This document shows positions 35,496 to 44,881 of a stretch of DNA of 64,000 nt, piece after piece. Numbering within the stretch: position 1 is the stretch's first letter; every line of letters starts with the position of its first letter. This stretch comes from SZUA-217 sp964194555. GTDB lineage: Bacteria > Actinomycetota > Acidimicrobiia > Spongiisociales > ZC4RG35. Location: NCBI GenBank assembly GCA_964194555.1, contig CAXMMT010000005.1:51377-115376 (forward strand), read 5' to 3'. Made by a program: the position numbers and the translations under genes. The notes under the pieces were generated by a model. The model worked only from the letters and a program-made list of their open reading frames with translations, ran no database searches and was not told the DNA's origin.

Positions 35496-36577
35496 TCCTC
35501 GTATCTGAACCGCATCGCTTCGAGGATTCCTACGGGGAGGGTGGGTCGGTCTGCCCTTGGAACCAAGAATGTGGAGAGACTGAAGAGGTCGCCGAACACC
35601 CGGCTTCGCTCGGCCGACTTCTCCAGGTACTTGGCTCCGGCCGATCCTCCGGTGCCAATTCTCCTGCCGATCATGCGCAGGGCCATCTGAGCGTGCCGAT
35701 ACCTCCACGCGGTGAAACTCTCATCGATGTCCATCAGGAGCTCGAGCAGTCGGAAAGGCTCGTGAAGGGCTGGCTGGTCGCGATACAACGTGATGAACAG
35801 CGCAGCCTGGAACGCCCTATGGCCGAGTCGGAGTCTGCCGGCCTCGCGCTCCAGAGTGTGCTTGTCGGGATCAAAAATTGCCTCGTACTGTTTGAGAACC
35901 AGGTCGAACTCCTTGAGCTGGGCTTTCTTCTCTGCGTCGCTCAGATTCGGATTGGTCTCGACCACCACACGGTCGGCGTGTAGACGGCTTTGGACAGCGT
36001 CCTTGTATGCCTCCCAGAAACTGAAGTCCTCATGGTCGAGAAAAGGCGTCCGCTCCAACCATCGCTCCATTAGATCAAAGAGGGACGGTTCGTCCTCCAA
36101 GGCCACGACCCGGTTCTTGTCCTCTTCTGAGAATCGCGTGGTGTACTCCGCGCCGGCCAGGAACAACCGATCCCTTGGCAAGAGTCCGAGCTTGTTCTCC
36201 ACCACCCGAAACTGGGCGGACTGGAATCCCGAAGCCGGAAACAGGTAGTCGCGAAAGTCGAGAAAGTCGAGAGGAGTCATTGTCTCCAGAACACTGATCT
36301 GCTGGATGAGCAAGGTCTGAATGCTGCTGATTCTGCGGAGCCGGGCGATGGCAGTACCCATGTTCTGCTCGTCGACCACGTCCTGACCAAACAGTTCCGC
36401 CACACTGTCGATCTCCCAGATGATCTGCTTGAACCACAGTTCGTAGGCCTGGTGCACGATGATGAACAGCATCTCGTCATGAACCGGCGGACCGTGTTTG
36501 GCGCTCTCCAACGTCTGTGCGCCGAGGAGTTTGTCCAGTTGGAGGTAGTCGCCGTAATAGAGAGGTTGTTCGCTCAT
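35492..36577 (-). CDS. kynA: Tryptophan 2,3-dioxygenase
   Basis: 361 residues. The family N-terminus YYGDYLQLDKLLGAQ, VHDEMLFIIVHQAYELWFKQ (contains the substrate-site residues) and the C-terminal RYRHAQMALRMIGRRIGTGGSAG are clear. It is a haem enzyme that opens the indole ring to N-formylkynurenine, the first step of the kynurenine pathway. It overlaps the kynureninase-like gene by 4 bp (ATGA). A separate formamidase gene is not visible nearby. Confidence 0.94.
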   Translation of the reverse strand: MSEQPLYYGDYLQLDKLLGAQTLESAKHGPPVHDEMLFIIVHQAYELWFKQIIWEIDSVAELFGQDVVDEQNMGTAIARLRRISSIQTLLIQQISVLETMTPLDFLDFRDYLFPASGFQSAQFRVVENKLGLLPRDRLFLAGAEYTTRFSEEDKNRVVALEDEPSLFDLMERWLERTPFLDHEDFSFWEAYKDAVQSRLHADRVVVETNPNLSDAEKKAQLKEFDLVLKQYEAIFDPDKHTLEREAGRLRLGHRAFQAALFITLYRDQPALHEPFRLLELLMDIDESFTAWRYRHAQMALRMIGRRIGTGGSAGAKYLEKSAERSRVFGDLFSLSTFLVPRADRPTLPVGILEAMRFRYEE

Positions 36578-36602
36578 GTCGTAGTCACGACGCTAGTGGC
36601 CC

Positions 36603-37412
36603 TCAGTGTTGCGGGGCCACGCCGCACCATTGTTCGGATCGTTCCCAGAGCTCGCGGCCGAGATCGTCGTCCTGAGCTGCGATCGAGGGAGGCCGTGCAG
36701 TCTTGTGTGAGTAGTAGAGACCGGAATCTTCGGTTACTTCATCGGATGATGCACACCAGATCACCGTCTCTGCACCCTGGCTCGGTGTCAGGAGCCGCCG
36801 TCGCATGAAAGGTCTCACATACCAGGGGATGATGTTGGTGCTGGTCAGACCAGGATGAACCGCATATGCGTTCCACTCTGGCGTGCGATGGGCCAACTCT
36901 CTGACAAACAGGATGTTGGCCAGCTTGGAAACAGCATATTCGTCAAGGCCATAGAGGGATCTGGTTCGGCGCTGCAACTTGTCGAAGTCGATGCCGTCGA
37001 CGCGAAAATGAACCGAGCTGGTGACACACACGATGCGGGTGCCGGGCAGAAAGGTGCGACGCAGATGATGGGTGAGCATGAAGTGCCCCAGATGGTTCAC
37101 TGCGAACTGGAGCTCGAAACCATCTGCGGTGATGCCTCTCGTGGCTCCAACGCCGGCATTGTTCACGAGGACGTCGAGTTCGCGGCCGGTGGCACCAAAC
37201 GTGCGGGCGCCATCCCGGGCCGACTCGAGTGAGGCGAGGTCGAGATGGAGAAACTCTGCTGAGCCGCCTTCCTCCCGGATGAGATCGATGACGGGGGAGA
37301 CACGCTTTTCAGACCTTCCCGCGGCGACGACGTGAAATCCTGCTCTCCCTAGCTCGAGGGAGGTCGCCCGACCGATGCCAGAGGAAGGGCCTGTGACCAG
37401 GGCAACTTTCAT
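36603..37412 (-). CDS. Short-chain dehydrogenase/reductase
   Basis: 269 residues from ATG 37412; the upstream extension runs into the repeat element. NAD(P)-binding VTGPSSGIGRATSLELG, LVNNAGVG, catalytic Ser and Tyr-Lys in VTSSVHF and YAVSKLANI. The spacing resembles protochlorophyllide-reductase/retinol-dehydrogenase-like SDRs. Substrate unknown. It ends 25 bp from the tryptophan dioxygenase start and is co-directional with it. Confidence 0.9.
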   Translation of the reverse strand: MKVALVTGPSSGIGRATSLELGRAGFHVVAAGRSEKRVSPVIDLIREEGGSAEFLHLDLASLESARDGARTFGATGRELDVLVNNAGVGATRGITADGFELQFAVNHLGHFMLTHHLRRTFLPGTRIVCVTSSVHFRVDGIDFDKLQRRTRSLYGLDEYAVSKLANILFVRELAHRTPEWNAYAVHPGLTSTNIIPWYVRPFMRRRLLTPSQGAETVIWCASSDEVTEDSGLYYSHKTARPPSIAAQDDDLGRELWERSEQWCGVAPQH

Positions 37413-37433
37413 ACTGGGCACGGTATCGCCCAC

Positions 37434-37598
37434 CAGTGGTCCGTCGCCCAAATAGCTGCGCGGTCTCACCGGCCCTCGACGGCCCTGGCGGCGTCCTCCG
37501 CCTTGACGCAGCTAAGGCTGCGCCTTCGTTGTGCGTCCTTGCCAGATGACGCCGATGACTCGGTGACACCGCGGCATCAATTGGGCGACAGACCACTA
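37434..37598. mobile_element. MITE-like element, family B copy 2 (165 bp)
   Basis: Direct copy of the element at 19590-19754, same length. Right terminus ends TTGGGCGACAGACCAC-TA and matches the left GTGGTCCGTCGCCCAA with one mismatch; the left target TA has become CA. It fills the divergent gap between the SDR gene and the aryl-CoA ligase gene and may carry or displace promoter sequences there. Confidence 0.75.
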
Positions 37599-37609
37599 GC
37601 GTCGCCGCC

Positions 37610-39118
37610 GTGGACGATTGGCCTTCGACACTGAATGCGGACAACTTCTTCCTGAGGGGTCGTCTAGCTGAGGGACGCGGGGACAGAGTGGCGATACGAC
37701 TTGACGACCTCGTTTTCACCTACGCCGAAGTAGATGCCAGGGCTTCGGGATATGCCTCGCTTCTTCTCGACCGAGGTGTGTCGGCGCAGGACCGGGTCCT
37801 GCTGGTGTTGCCCGACGGCATGGATTTTGTAGCTGCCCTTTTTGGCGTGTTCCGGATCGGAGCTGTGGTTGTGATGCTCAACCCCGGTCTCACCGCGGAG
37901 GCGATGAGTGCCATCGTTGACGGGTCGAGGGCGGTGGCGGCGATTGTGCATCGCCAGCATCTGGCTCACTTCCGGGATTCGGCTGGTGAGTGGACGCCGG
38001 AAGTGATCGAGGTCGTCGCCGATGTCGAGCCTCCTAACACCTCGGTCGAGACCACGGAGACGGCTGCAACTGACCCCGCCATTTGGCTCTTCTCGGGTGG
38101 GACGACCGGTGTGCCCAAGGCCGCGGTGCAGAGCCACAAGAGTCTGGTGAACACGACGAGGCTTTACGGCCAGGGCGCCCTCGGCCTCACCGAGGATGAT
38201 GTCACCATGTCGGTGCCCAAGCTCTATTTCGGCTACGCCACCGGATCGAATCTCCTCTTCCCATTCTCTGTGGGGGCCTCGGTCGTTCTATTCGATGACC
38301 ATCCCACTCCGGACGCTCTGTTCTCGCGCATCGCCCAACATCATCCGACAATTCTGGTGAACGTGCCGTCGGCGATCAATCAGATGCTCTCCCACTCAGA
38401 TGCCAACAGCCAGGACCTATCGTCTTTGCGATTCGCCACCTCTGCGGGCGAGGCCTTGCCGGAGACCCTCTATCGCCAATGGAAGCACACCTTCGGATGC
38501 GAGCTACTCGACGGTTTGGGGACAGCCGAGATGTGGCACGTCTTCATCACGAACACGGTTGGCGACGTACGACCCGGAACCCTGGGCAAGGTGGTGCCGG
38601 GGTTTGAGATCAAAGTTTGCGACGACGACGGCACCGAGGTTCCCGCCAACGAAGTCGGTCGTCTCTGGGTGCGTGGCGACTCGTTGGGGCTTGGCTATTG
38701 GGAGGAACCCGAGAAGACCGAGGATGCTTTTCGTGGCGACTGGTTTGTCGGAGGGGACCTGGTCTCGATCGATGAGGAAGGTTATGTGACGCATCGGGGC
38801 CGGGCCGATGACGCCATAAAGGTCAAAGGTAAGTGGTTCCGCCCCCAGGAGGTGGAGTCGAGGCTCCTCGACCACGATGCAGTCAAGGAGTGCGCGGTGA
38901 TCGCTGTTGAGGACGAGGCCGGCTTGGCACGGCCTGTCGCATTTGTCGTGCGGGTCGGTGAAGTGACAGAGCAAGGTCTGATCGACTGGGTTCTGGAACA
39001 TCTCGAGGCTTACAAGCACCCGCGCCAGGTCTACTTCGTCGATGAGTTGCCACAGACACATTTGGGCAAGATCGACCGTGGAGCGTTGAAGAAACTGGCC
39101 GGAAGGACAGCCGTCTAA
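37610..39118 (+). CDS. Benzoate-CoA ligase family acyl-CoA synthetase
   Basis: 502 residues. AMP-forming motifs: IWLFSGGTTGVPKAAVQSH, SAGEALPE, DGLGTAEMWHVF, GDWFVGGDL and the terminal catalytic Lys region THLGKIDRGALKKL. Overall it matches the benzoate/2-aminobenzoate-CoA ligase group. Beside tryptophan dioxygenase and kynureninase-like genes, anthranilate is a reasonable inferred substrate. GTG start, 11 bp after the MITE. Confidence 0.85.
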   Translation: MDDWPSTLNADNFFLRGRLAEGRGDRVAIRLDDLVFTYAEVDARASGYASLLLDRGVSAQDRVLLVLPDGMDFVAALFGVFRIGAVVVMLNPGLTAEAMSAIVDGSRAVAAIVHRQHLAHFRDSAGEWTPEVIEVVADVEPPNTSVETTETAATDPAIWLFSGGTTGVPKAAVQSHKSLVNTTRLYGQGALGLTEDDVTMSVPKLYFGYATGSNLLFPFSVGASVVLFDDHPTPDALFSRIAQHHPTILVNVPSAINQMLSHSDANSQDLSSLRFATSAGEALPETLYRQWKHTFGCELLDGLGTAEMWHVFITNTVGDVRPGTLGKVVPGFEIKVCDDDGTEVPANEVGRLWVRGDSLGLGYWEEPEKTEDAFRGDWFVGGDLVSIDEEGYVTHRGRADDAIKVKGKWFRPQEVESRLLDHDAVKECAVIAVEDEAGLARPVAFVVRVGEVTEQGLIDWVLEHLEAYKHPRQVYFVDELPQTHLGKIDRGALKKLAGRTAV

Positions 39119-39162
39119 CTCTTTGGCTCGTTTTGTCCCACACATCCGGCAGGATCCTGGCA

Positions 39163-40383
39163 ATGGAGCCAAGCATTCTCCACGCCGATCTCGACGCCTT
39201 CTATGCCTCCGTTGAGCAATTGCTCAACCCGGCGCTGGCAGGCAAACCCGTCCTGGTGGGTGGGGGAGTCGTGGTAGCCGCCTCCTACGAAGCCCGAGCC
39301 TTCGGAGTGAAGGCTCCGATGTCGACACGCGATGCCCTTCGGTTATGTCCTCGTGCGGTGGTAGTCCAGGGAACCTTTGGCCGCTATCTCGAGCTGTCCG
39401 ACCAGGTCATGGCTATCTTCGAAGACTCCACGCCGCTGGTCGAGCAGATCTCCATCGATGAGGCCTTTCTAGATGTGTCGGGCACCGCTCACCTGCTGGG
39501 AACACCGTCAAGCATCGCCCGTGAGCTTCGGCGGAGGGTTCGCGCGGAGGTTGGGCTGCCGCTCTCGGTCGGGGTGGCATCCACCAAGTTTCTGGCCAAG
39601 ATCGCATCAGCCCGAGCTAAGCCCGACGGTCTGGTCATCGTGGCCATTGGTACCGAATTGGCGTTTCTTCATCCCCTCCCGGTCGAGGCGTTGTGGGGTG
39701 TCGGGCGAGTCACTGCATCGCGTCTTCACCGGTTGGGCATCGGCACGATCGGAGAGCTCGCCGAGGTCGACTCCAGTGCGCTGGCTCCGGTTTTGGGGCC
39801 GGGTACTTCCGGGGCTCTGCGGGCCCTGTCCAGGAATCAGGATCCGCGACCGGTCCGGGGTGGTCGGCGGGCAGGGAGTGTCGGGAGTCAACAGGCCCTG
39901 GGAAGAGGGCTCCGCGACCTCGACGAGATGTCGGTGGTCGTTCTTGGTCTGGCCGACAGGATCGGCCGTCGACTCAGAGCCAAGGACAGCTCGGGCTCCA
40001 CCCTGACGGTGAGAGTTCGTTTTCCTGGCCCGCGGCTTGTTTCGCGTAGCCACACCCTTCCGTTTGCAACCGCGTCAACTGCGGCTCTTGCCAACTTGGG
40101 GAGCGACCTGGTGCGGAGGGCTCTTGAGGTGGGAGACGGTGAACCGGTCACCCTGATCGGGTTGTCCCTGTCGAACCTGACCACCGATCGGTTCCTACAA
40201 CTCGAACTCGACATAGACGACGGCGACGTTCTCCGCGCAGGGAGCTTGGAGGATCTCCGACATCAGTCGATCGATGAGAGCGTTGACGCAATTCGGGAAC
40301 GATTTGGGCGGGAGTTGGTCAGATTTGGACGCAACTCCGGTGGTTCCAGTGACGAGTTCAGAAGACTAGCGGAACGGTCATGA
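39163..40383 (+). CDS. dinB: DNA polymerase IV (Y family)
   Basis: 406 residues from ATG 39163 with CAGGA upstream; ATG 39133 is 10 codons longer and less likely. Catalytic motifs: ILHADLDAFYASVEQ with Asp9 and Asp11, YEARAFGVKAPMS, and QISIDEAFLDVSG. The little-finger domain covers roughly residues 235-350. It performs translesion synthesis. Its stop overlaps the convergent acyltransferase stop by 6 bp. The C-terminus lacks an obvious beta-clamp QL-SLF motif, which is not decisive. Confidence 0.94.
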   Translation: MEPSILHADLDAFYASVEQLLNPALAGKPVLVGGGVVVAASYEARAFGVKAPMSTRDALRLCPRAVVVQGTFGRYLELSDQVMAIFEDSTPLVEQISIDEAFLDVSGTAHLLGTPSSIARELRRRVRAEVGLPLSVGVASTKFLAKIASARAKPDGLVIVAIGTELAFLHPLPVEALWGVGRVTASRLHRLGIGTIGELAEVDSSALAPVLGPGTSGALRALSRNQDPRPVRGGRRAGSVGSQQALGRGLRDLDEMSVVVLGLADRIGRRLRAKDSSGSTLTVRVRFPGPRLVSRSHTLPFATASTAALANLGSDLVRRALEVGDGEPVTLIGLSLSNLTTDRFLQLELDIDDGDVLRAGSLEDLRHQSIDESVDAIRERFGRELVRFGRNSGGSSDEFRRLAERS

Positions 40384-40941
40384 GACTTCTTCACGAACTC
40401 TGACGGGACCCTTGCCTGCCCGACGCAGCCCAACCTTGTCGCTATAGAAGAGGCGAGCCTCCTCCATGAAGGCCGACGCGTTTCCCGCGTAGTCCATCGT
40501 CGGGCCGATAGTCAGCTCCCGTCGACCGAAATCGACTGCGCCGAGCACTATGGGCACCCGGGCGGCCTCGGCAATCTTGAGAAAACCGGATTTCCAGAAG
40601 GGAACCATCTTCCGGGTCCCTTCCGGGGCCATGACCAAAGCCATCTTGTCAGCTGTGTTGAACGCATCTGTGACCTGACCGATGATGCCTCCAGGCTTGG
40701 AGCGATCGACCGGGATGCCCCCGAGGTATCTGAATAGATAGCCGGAAGGCCAGCGAAAGAGTGTGTGCTTGCCGATGTAGCTGGCTTTGAACCTGAAATG
40801 GTGGAGGGCAGCAAGGTAGACGACGAAGTCCCAGTTGGTGGTGTGCGGCGCGCCGATCACGATCATCTTGGGAACATCGGGAAGCTTCCCGAGGAAGGTC
40901 CATTCGCTGAGCCTCATGCACCGATATGCCAGCCACTTCAC
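40378..40941 (-). CDS. Lysophospholipid acyltransferase-like protein (PlsC superfamily)
   Basis: 187 residues. The HX4D acyltransferase motif is APHTTNWDF and the second motif is APEGTRKM. It begins MKWLAYRCMRLSEW without a clear transmembrane anchor. It is short compared with PlsC (about 240 residues) and resembles the small acyltransferase group that includes glycerol-acyltransferase-like proteins. The substrate is unknown; lipid or glycolipid acylation at the membrane is inferred. Confidence 0.82.
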   Translation of the reverse strand: MKWLAYRCMRLSEWTFLGKLPDVPKMIVIGAPHTTNWDFVVYLAALHHFRFKASYIGKHTLFRWPSGYLFRYLGGIPVDRSKPGGIIGQVTDAFNTADKMALVMAPEGTRKMVPFWKSGFLKIAEAARVPIVLGAVDFGRRELTIGPTMDYAGNASAFMEEARLFYSDKVGLRRAGKGPVRVREEVS

Positions 40942-40981
40942 GACGGCGATGGTCTCAGATCGATCCGACTAGCCCGAATCG

Positions 40982-42589
40982 CTAGCGCGATGGAGCCACC
41001 CGGTACCCCTCTTGGTCGACCCAAACCAGCGACGAGGCATGTCCCACTGCCTCCACGATCTCAGTGGCCATCGCCTCGTCGATGATTCCGTCGTCGTCAT
41101 CACGATATATCACAACCAGTCTTGCCTCATTGGGAAAACGGCTGGCGATCATGCCCGGATGCGAGCAGACAATCGTCACTTTGAACGGAGTGACGACCTC
41201 ATCCGATGCGATGAGATCTCGGTCCTGTGCATTGACTCGAAGCAAATGCCAGGTTGCGAGCGCGGCGAACACGAATAGCGACGCCTGAATTGTCAGGGTG
41301 TCATCTCCCCCCGAGCCGAGCAGACGCTGGAACAGCACCACCAGGGTTCCGATGAGGGCACCCGCGGAGACCAGACCTGTGACTACGGCGAACCCGACGA
41401 GGTAGAAGCGGCGCGGCATGGTTGCGGCCTCTAGCTCTCGTGGAGCCTTGATGGCTTTGGTCCAGAACCAGAGCCAGGTCCCGAGGGCGAAAACGAGGAT
41501 CGACGCAACCGCGATCACTGCATCTCCTTCAGGTCGGACGAGATCGGATGGGCCGAACGCCATAGTCATCAGCGCCGTTGCGCCGCCAATGGCTGATCCC
41601 AGTCCGATTGCCGCCATGGAGTATTCGTAGGCGCGCACCGGGTCGGTTCGGTCCGTGCCCAGACGCCGCCGGTGGTGTGCCCACGCAAGGCCACCAACGA
41701 TTCCCACTGAAAGGGCCGCCGGGACGGGCTCGAAGTGCTCTCCTGGAGTTGAGGTGTCCGTGAACAGGTATGTCAGTGTCAGAATCACCATTCCCATCGA
41801 GGCCCCGATGGCGGTACTCAGACCGGCGACGGCCACCAGGAAAGTCCACGCGTGTCGGGGCGCACCCGGCTCATCTGGCCACGGTCGCCACCATCTGAAG
41901 AGCCAGACGGGTACTCCGACGAGGAAGACCGCAAGCCATGTTCCAGCCTCGGGCCCACCAGCGGTCGCCACCCAGGTCGAGTACAAGGTTTGCAGCAGCC
42001 AGTAGAGAATCCCGCCAAGTCCTATTGCCGTCGTGATCAATCCGATCGCCGATCCGACGACCCGGGGAAGGTCGGATCCGTCCGACTGCGGTGGGGTGCG
42101 TCGAGCGGCGATCTCATGGAAGGCGACGACGCCGCCGAAGACCAGCACATCGGTCCAGTCGGGGCGTCTTCCGTCGGAGAGAAGCCAGTTGAGTATCGAG
42201 TATCCGGCAACCACGAGCGCAGTCATGAACACTGCCTCGATCAGGGACAGGTAGACGGTCCAACCGGCGTTACGCGGATGGGTCAGCCGGCGTGTCGTCT
42301 CCCTTCTCCATAGGAAAACAGCGATTGGGGTGGCAACCACCAGACCGGCAAGGGACGTCGCCACCTGCTGGCTGGTGTCGCCTACAAACGAGTCACCCGG
42401 GAATGCAGCTTGCCCCAACTCGGCGAGAGCAAAGGCAGCAACACCGACAGACAGGGCAAGCAACAGGTAGGCGATCACGTCGCCACCGTCAGACTTTCCA
42501 CCGCCCCGCTTTTCCATCACGCGGCGAACCATCACAATGACTCCCACAACAATCCCGCCGAGTATCAAAAGCGCAATCAGTCCACCCAT
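40982..42589 (-). CDS. Multi-pass membrane protein with DUF5671-like repeats
   Basis: 535 residues with about 15 hydrophobic segments. Four or five repeated modules of about 75-90 residues each begin with an aromatic/basic stretch (HPRNAGWTVYLSL, LPRVVGSAIGLI, DPVRAYEYSMAAIG, MPRRFYLVGFA) and contain paired helices, like DUF5671 proteins. The last 85 residues are soluble. Function unknown. Its ATG overlaps the stop of the next upstream gene by 1 bp. Confidence 0.8.
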   Translation of the reverse strand: MGGLIALLILGGIVVGVIVMVRRVMEKRGGGKSDGGDVIAYLLLALSVGVAAFALAELGQAAFPGDSFVGDTSQQVATSLAGLVVATPIAVFLWRRETTRRLTHPRNAGWTVYLSLIEAVFMTALVVAGYSILNWLLSDGRRPDWTDVLVFGGVVAFHEIAARRTPPQSDGSDLPRVVGSAIGLITTAIGLGGILYWLLQTLYSTWVATAGGPEAGTWLAVFLVGVPVWLFRWWRPWPDEPGAPRHAWTFLVAVAGLSTAIGASMGMVILTLTYLFTDTSTPGEHFEPVPAALSVGIVGGLAWAHHRRRLGTDRTDPVRAYEYSMAAIGLGSAIGGATALMTMAFGPSDLVRPEGDAVIAVASILVFALGTWLWFWTKAIKAPRELEAATMPRRFYLVGFAVVTGLVSAGALIGTLVVLFQRLLGSGGDDTLTIQASLFVFAALATWHLLRVNAQDRDLIASDEVVTPFKVTIVCSHPGMIASRFPNEARLVVIYRDDDDGIIDEAMATEIVEAVGHASSLVWVDQEGYRVAPSR

Positions 42590-43074
42590 CAGAAATCTCC
42601 TCTATTGCAGGCCCATGTGAAGTAGGGCCAGGGGCCCGGGTCGTTGGTGATCCACCAAATACCATCTTCCGAGGTCAGGAAGAAGATCTCGTGTTGGTCC
42701 CATGTATCGCCTAGCAACCCCCCTCCACCGAATCTCAGCGTGACTTCGACGATGACGTGGTCTCCAGAGCCAACGATCGGCTCGGTGTGGTTGTTGCTCC
42801 CCGACTCGCCCAGTGTGGCTGTGAAAGCATCCCGTGGAGCACTTCGGGCGAGATCGGCCGTGCTGCAGCCTTCGAATCCATCGGGATCGAGAACTTCGAA
42901 TGCTCGATTGTAATCCTCGTCACTTATGGCCTGGAGGTATTCCTGGACCGTTCCTTCCGGGGTGCTCGAGTCCAATTGGATCGGTTCCCGGGCAAGGGCG
43001 ACAACAACCAGCGTGATGACTGTCAATACGATGCCCACCGGCCAAAGCCAGCGGGCTTTGTTCCCGTCACTCAC
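42589..43074 (-). CDS. Membrane-anchored NTF2-like hypothetical protein
   Basis: 161 residues. An N-terminal membrane anchor (WPVGIVLTVITLVVVALA) followed by a small domain: TPEGTVQEYLQAISDEDYNR and AFEVLDPDGFEGC look like the helices opening a DUF4878/NTF2-like fold. Two cysteines (CSTAD and the terminal AC) could form a disulfide outside the cell. It precedes and touches the multi-pass membrane gene, suggesting a common complex (inference). Confidence 0.7.
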   Translation of the reverse strand: MSDGNKARWLWPVGIVLTVITLVVVALAREPIQLDSSTPEGTVQEYLQAISDEDYNRAFEVLDPDGFEGCSTADLARSAPRDAFTATLGESGSNNHTEPIVGSGDHVIVEVTLRFGGGGLLGDTWDQHEIFFLTSEDGIWWITNDPGPWPYFTWACNRGDF

Positions 43075-43145
43075 GATTGCCCCCGTTGGGAGGTGATCTG
43101 GCGTCCGTTCAGTCGGAGACCATGGGCATCATGCACCACAGGTCT

Positions 43146-44492
43146 CTACCCCTTGTTCGACAATGCTGGAAGCAGCTCCGTTACACCGGCGTCCGCTAGA
43201 ACGATCGGCTCATATCCGCGAGCCTCCAACGCGGACGCGGCGATGTTGGCCCGGTAGCCAGTGCTGCAATAGATCCAAACCGGACGACTCCGGTCTAGCT
43301 CGTCGGGTGTGTGGTCGACAACATCGGGGGCGTACGCCATTGTTGTGTCATTCACCGTACCGCTGGGCCACTCGTCGGGAGCTCTCACATCCAGGACTTG
43401 AGCACCTGCAATCACCGCCTCGACAAAGTCATCGACCCCGACCAGACGATACGAGTCGAGAGCGTCGCCCCAATCATCGAGGTTGTCTATGGCCCCTTTC
43501 ACATCATCGAAACCGATACGGGCCAACTGTCGCACGGCCTCTTCGGTGTCCTGATCCGGATTCAATACCAGGACCAGGGGTGTGTTGAATTGAGCAATCC
43601 ATCCGACCCAGACTCCGAAGTCGTCTCGAAGCTCTACTGCGATGGATCCAGCCATGTGCCCATGGGCGAAATCAGCCTTGGGTCGACCATCGATCACCGT
43701 CACCACGTTCTTCATCCGCATGTAGTCATCTTTGGTGATGCCGGCAACCTCGTAGGTCTTCGGGGGCTCGACACCTGCTACGTTCGCCGGTCCCATATAG
43801 CGGTAGTAGGAGGGGAAGGGAACAAGTCCTGAAAGCTCGCCTTCGACGAATGCGTCCTGGTCGTGATAGGCGAGTACCGGGTTGGTTCGTCTCTCCGTTC
43901 CAATCGTCGATGTATGGGCTCCGGCGATGGTCGCGGTGCAAAAGCTCCCAGCGCCATGAGTGGGGTAGAGGCCGACCTCATCATCCAGCTCGGCAAGCCG
44001 ATTGACGGAGATGTACTGCAATCTCGCCAGGCTTTCTGCCCGGTCGTCTCCGAGGAGGTCGGACCGACCGGCGGACCCCACGAGGAGACTTCCTCCCGAA
44101 AAGACCGCCATTGGCCGGTCGTTTATCAAAACCAGATAGGAGATGTGCTCTGGCGTGTGGCCTGGTGTGTGCAGCGGGCGGATCGTCAGCGGGCCGCCTT
44201 CGATGTCCTCTTGATGAAAGGCTGGTCGGTGACGAAACACAGGCGCAGCTCCCGCCGGGAAGACGAGTTCGCCTCCTGTCGCTCTGGCCAGATCCTTTCC
44301 GCCTGAGACATAGTCGTTGTGGAGGTGGGTCTCCAGGACAAAGCGAAGCTCGGCTCCGGCCTCGTCGAGGATTGTCTGAAACCGATCAATGTCGCGTTGA
44401 GGGTCGACGACGAGTGCGATACCTTGGTGGGTCAGGACATAAGTCGAGTCACCCAGACCCTCGGTTCGGACTGACCGGATTTCCATCGTCAC
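43146..44492 (-). CDS. Metallo-beta-lactamase-fold hydrolase fused to two rhodanese domains (persulfide dioxygenase-like)
   Basis: 448 residues. Residues 1-240: MBL fold with ETHLHNDYVSGG and HTPGHTPEH as metal motifs, close to the ETHE1/persulfide dioxygenase group. Residues 250-345: a rhodanese domain whose catalytic Cys is missing (loop reads LVLNPDQDTE). Residues 355-448: a rhodanese domain with active Cys in WIYCSTGYRAN. CstB-type fusions oxidise persulfides to thiosulfate. It overlaps the single-domain rhodanese gene upstream by 4 bp. Confidence 0.88.
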   Translation of the reverse strand: MTMEIRSVRTEGLGDSTYVLTHQGIALVVDPQRDIDRFQTILDEAGAELRFVLETHLHNDYVSGGKDLARATGGELVFPAGAAPVFRHRPAFHQEDIEGGPLTIRPLHTPGHTPEHISYLVLINDRPMAVFSGGSLLVGSAGRSDLLGDDRAESLARLQYISVNRLAELDDEVGLYPTHGAGSFCTATIAGAHTSTIGTERRTNPVLAYHDQDAFVEGELSGLVPFPSYYRYMGPANVAGVEPPKTYEVAGITKDDYMRMKNVVTVIDGRPKADFAHGHMAGSIAVELRDDFGVWVGWIAQFNTPLVLVLNPDQDTEEAVRQLARIGFDDVKGAIDNLDDWGDALDSYRLVGVDDFVEAVIAGAQVLDVRAPDEWPSGTVNDTTMAYAPDVVDHTPDELDRSRPVWIYCSTGYRANIAASALEARGYEPIVLADAGVTELLPALSNKG

Positions 44493-44788
44493 CCTTGCAT
44501 GCCGAGGGCCTTCATGCCCCCGGTCATGTTGGCGACACTTTCATAGCCATTCTGTGTCAGGTAAGCGGCCACCTGCCCGCTTCTATCGCCGGATCGACAC
44601 ACACATAGGATGGCCTGATGCTTGGGGAACTCTCCGAGGCGGGCCGGGATGTCGTGCATGCTCACGAGGATGGCATCGGGAAGGGTTCCCAGCGCCCATT
44701 CCTTGGGCTGACGCACATCGAGAATCATTGCGCCATTGTCTTCCGTCCATTGGGCCCAGTCGGCAGCCGAAACATCCTGGTATTTCAT
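44489..44788 (-). CDS. Single-domain rhodanese (sulfurtransferase)
   Basis: 99 residues. MILDVRQPKEWALG and the active-site loop LCVCRSGDRSGQVA, with the nucleophilic Cys in CRSGDRS. It transfers a sulfane sulfur, probably to or from the fused MBL-rhodanese protein encoded immediately downstream with a 4-bp overlap. Confidence 0.92.
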   Translation of the reverse strand: MKYQDVSAADWAQWTEDNGAMILDVRQPKEWALGTLPDAILVSMHDIPARLGEFPKHQAILCVCRSGDRSGQVAAYLTQNGYESVANMTGGMKALGMQG

Positions 44789-44871
44789 GAGCGAGGTCCC
44801 TCAGGGTAGGGGGGACGAGTCGACCGAAACGATTCCGCCGCGCTCTACACTGCGCGCCGCATCGGCGTCTC

Positions 44872-44877
44872 GGAGGG
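44872..44877 (+). promoter_or_regulatory. Strong Shine-Dalgarno that defines the ATC start of purN
   Basis: GGAGGG lies four bases before ATC 44882. No ATG, GTG or TTG occurs in the purN frame between the upstream in-frame stop at 44807 and GTG 45092, which would cut off the N-terminal nucleotide-binding loop. Confidence 0.65.
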
Positions 44878-44881
44878 CAAG

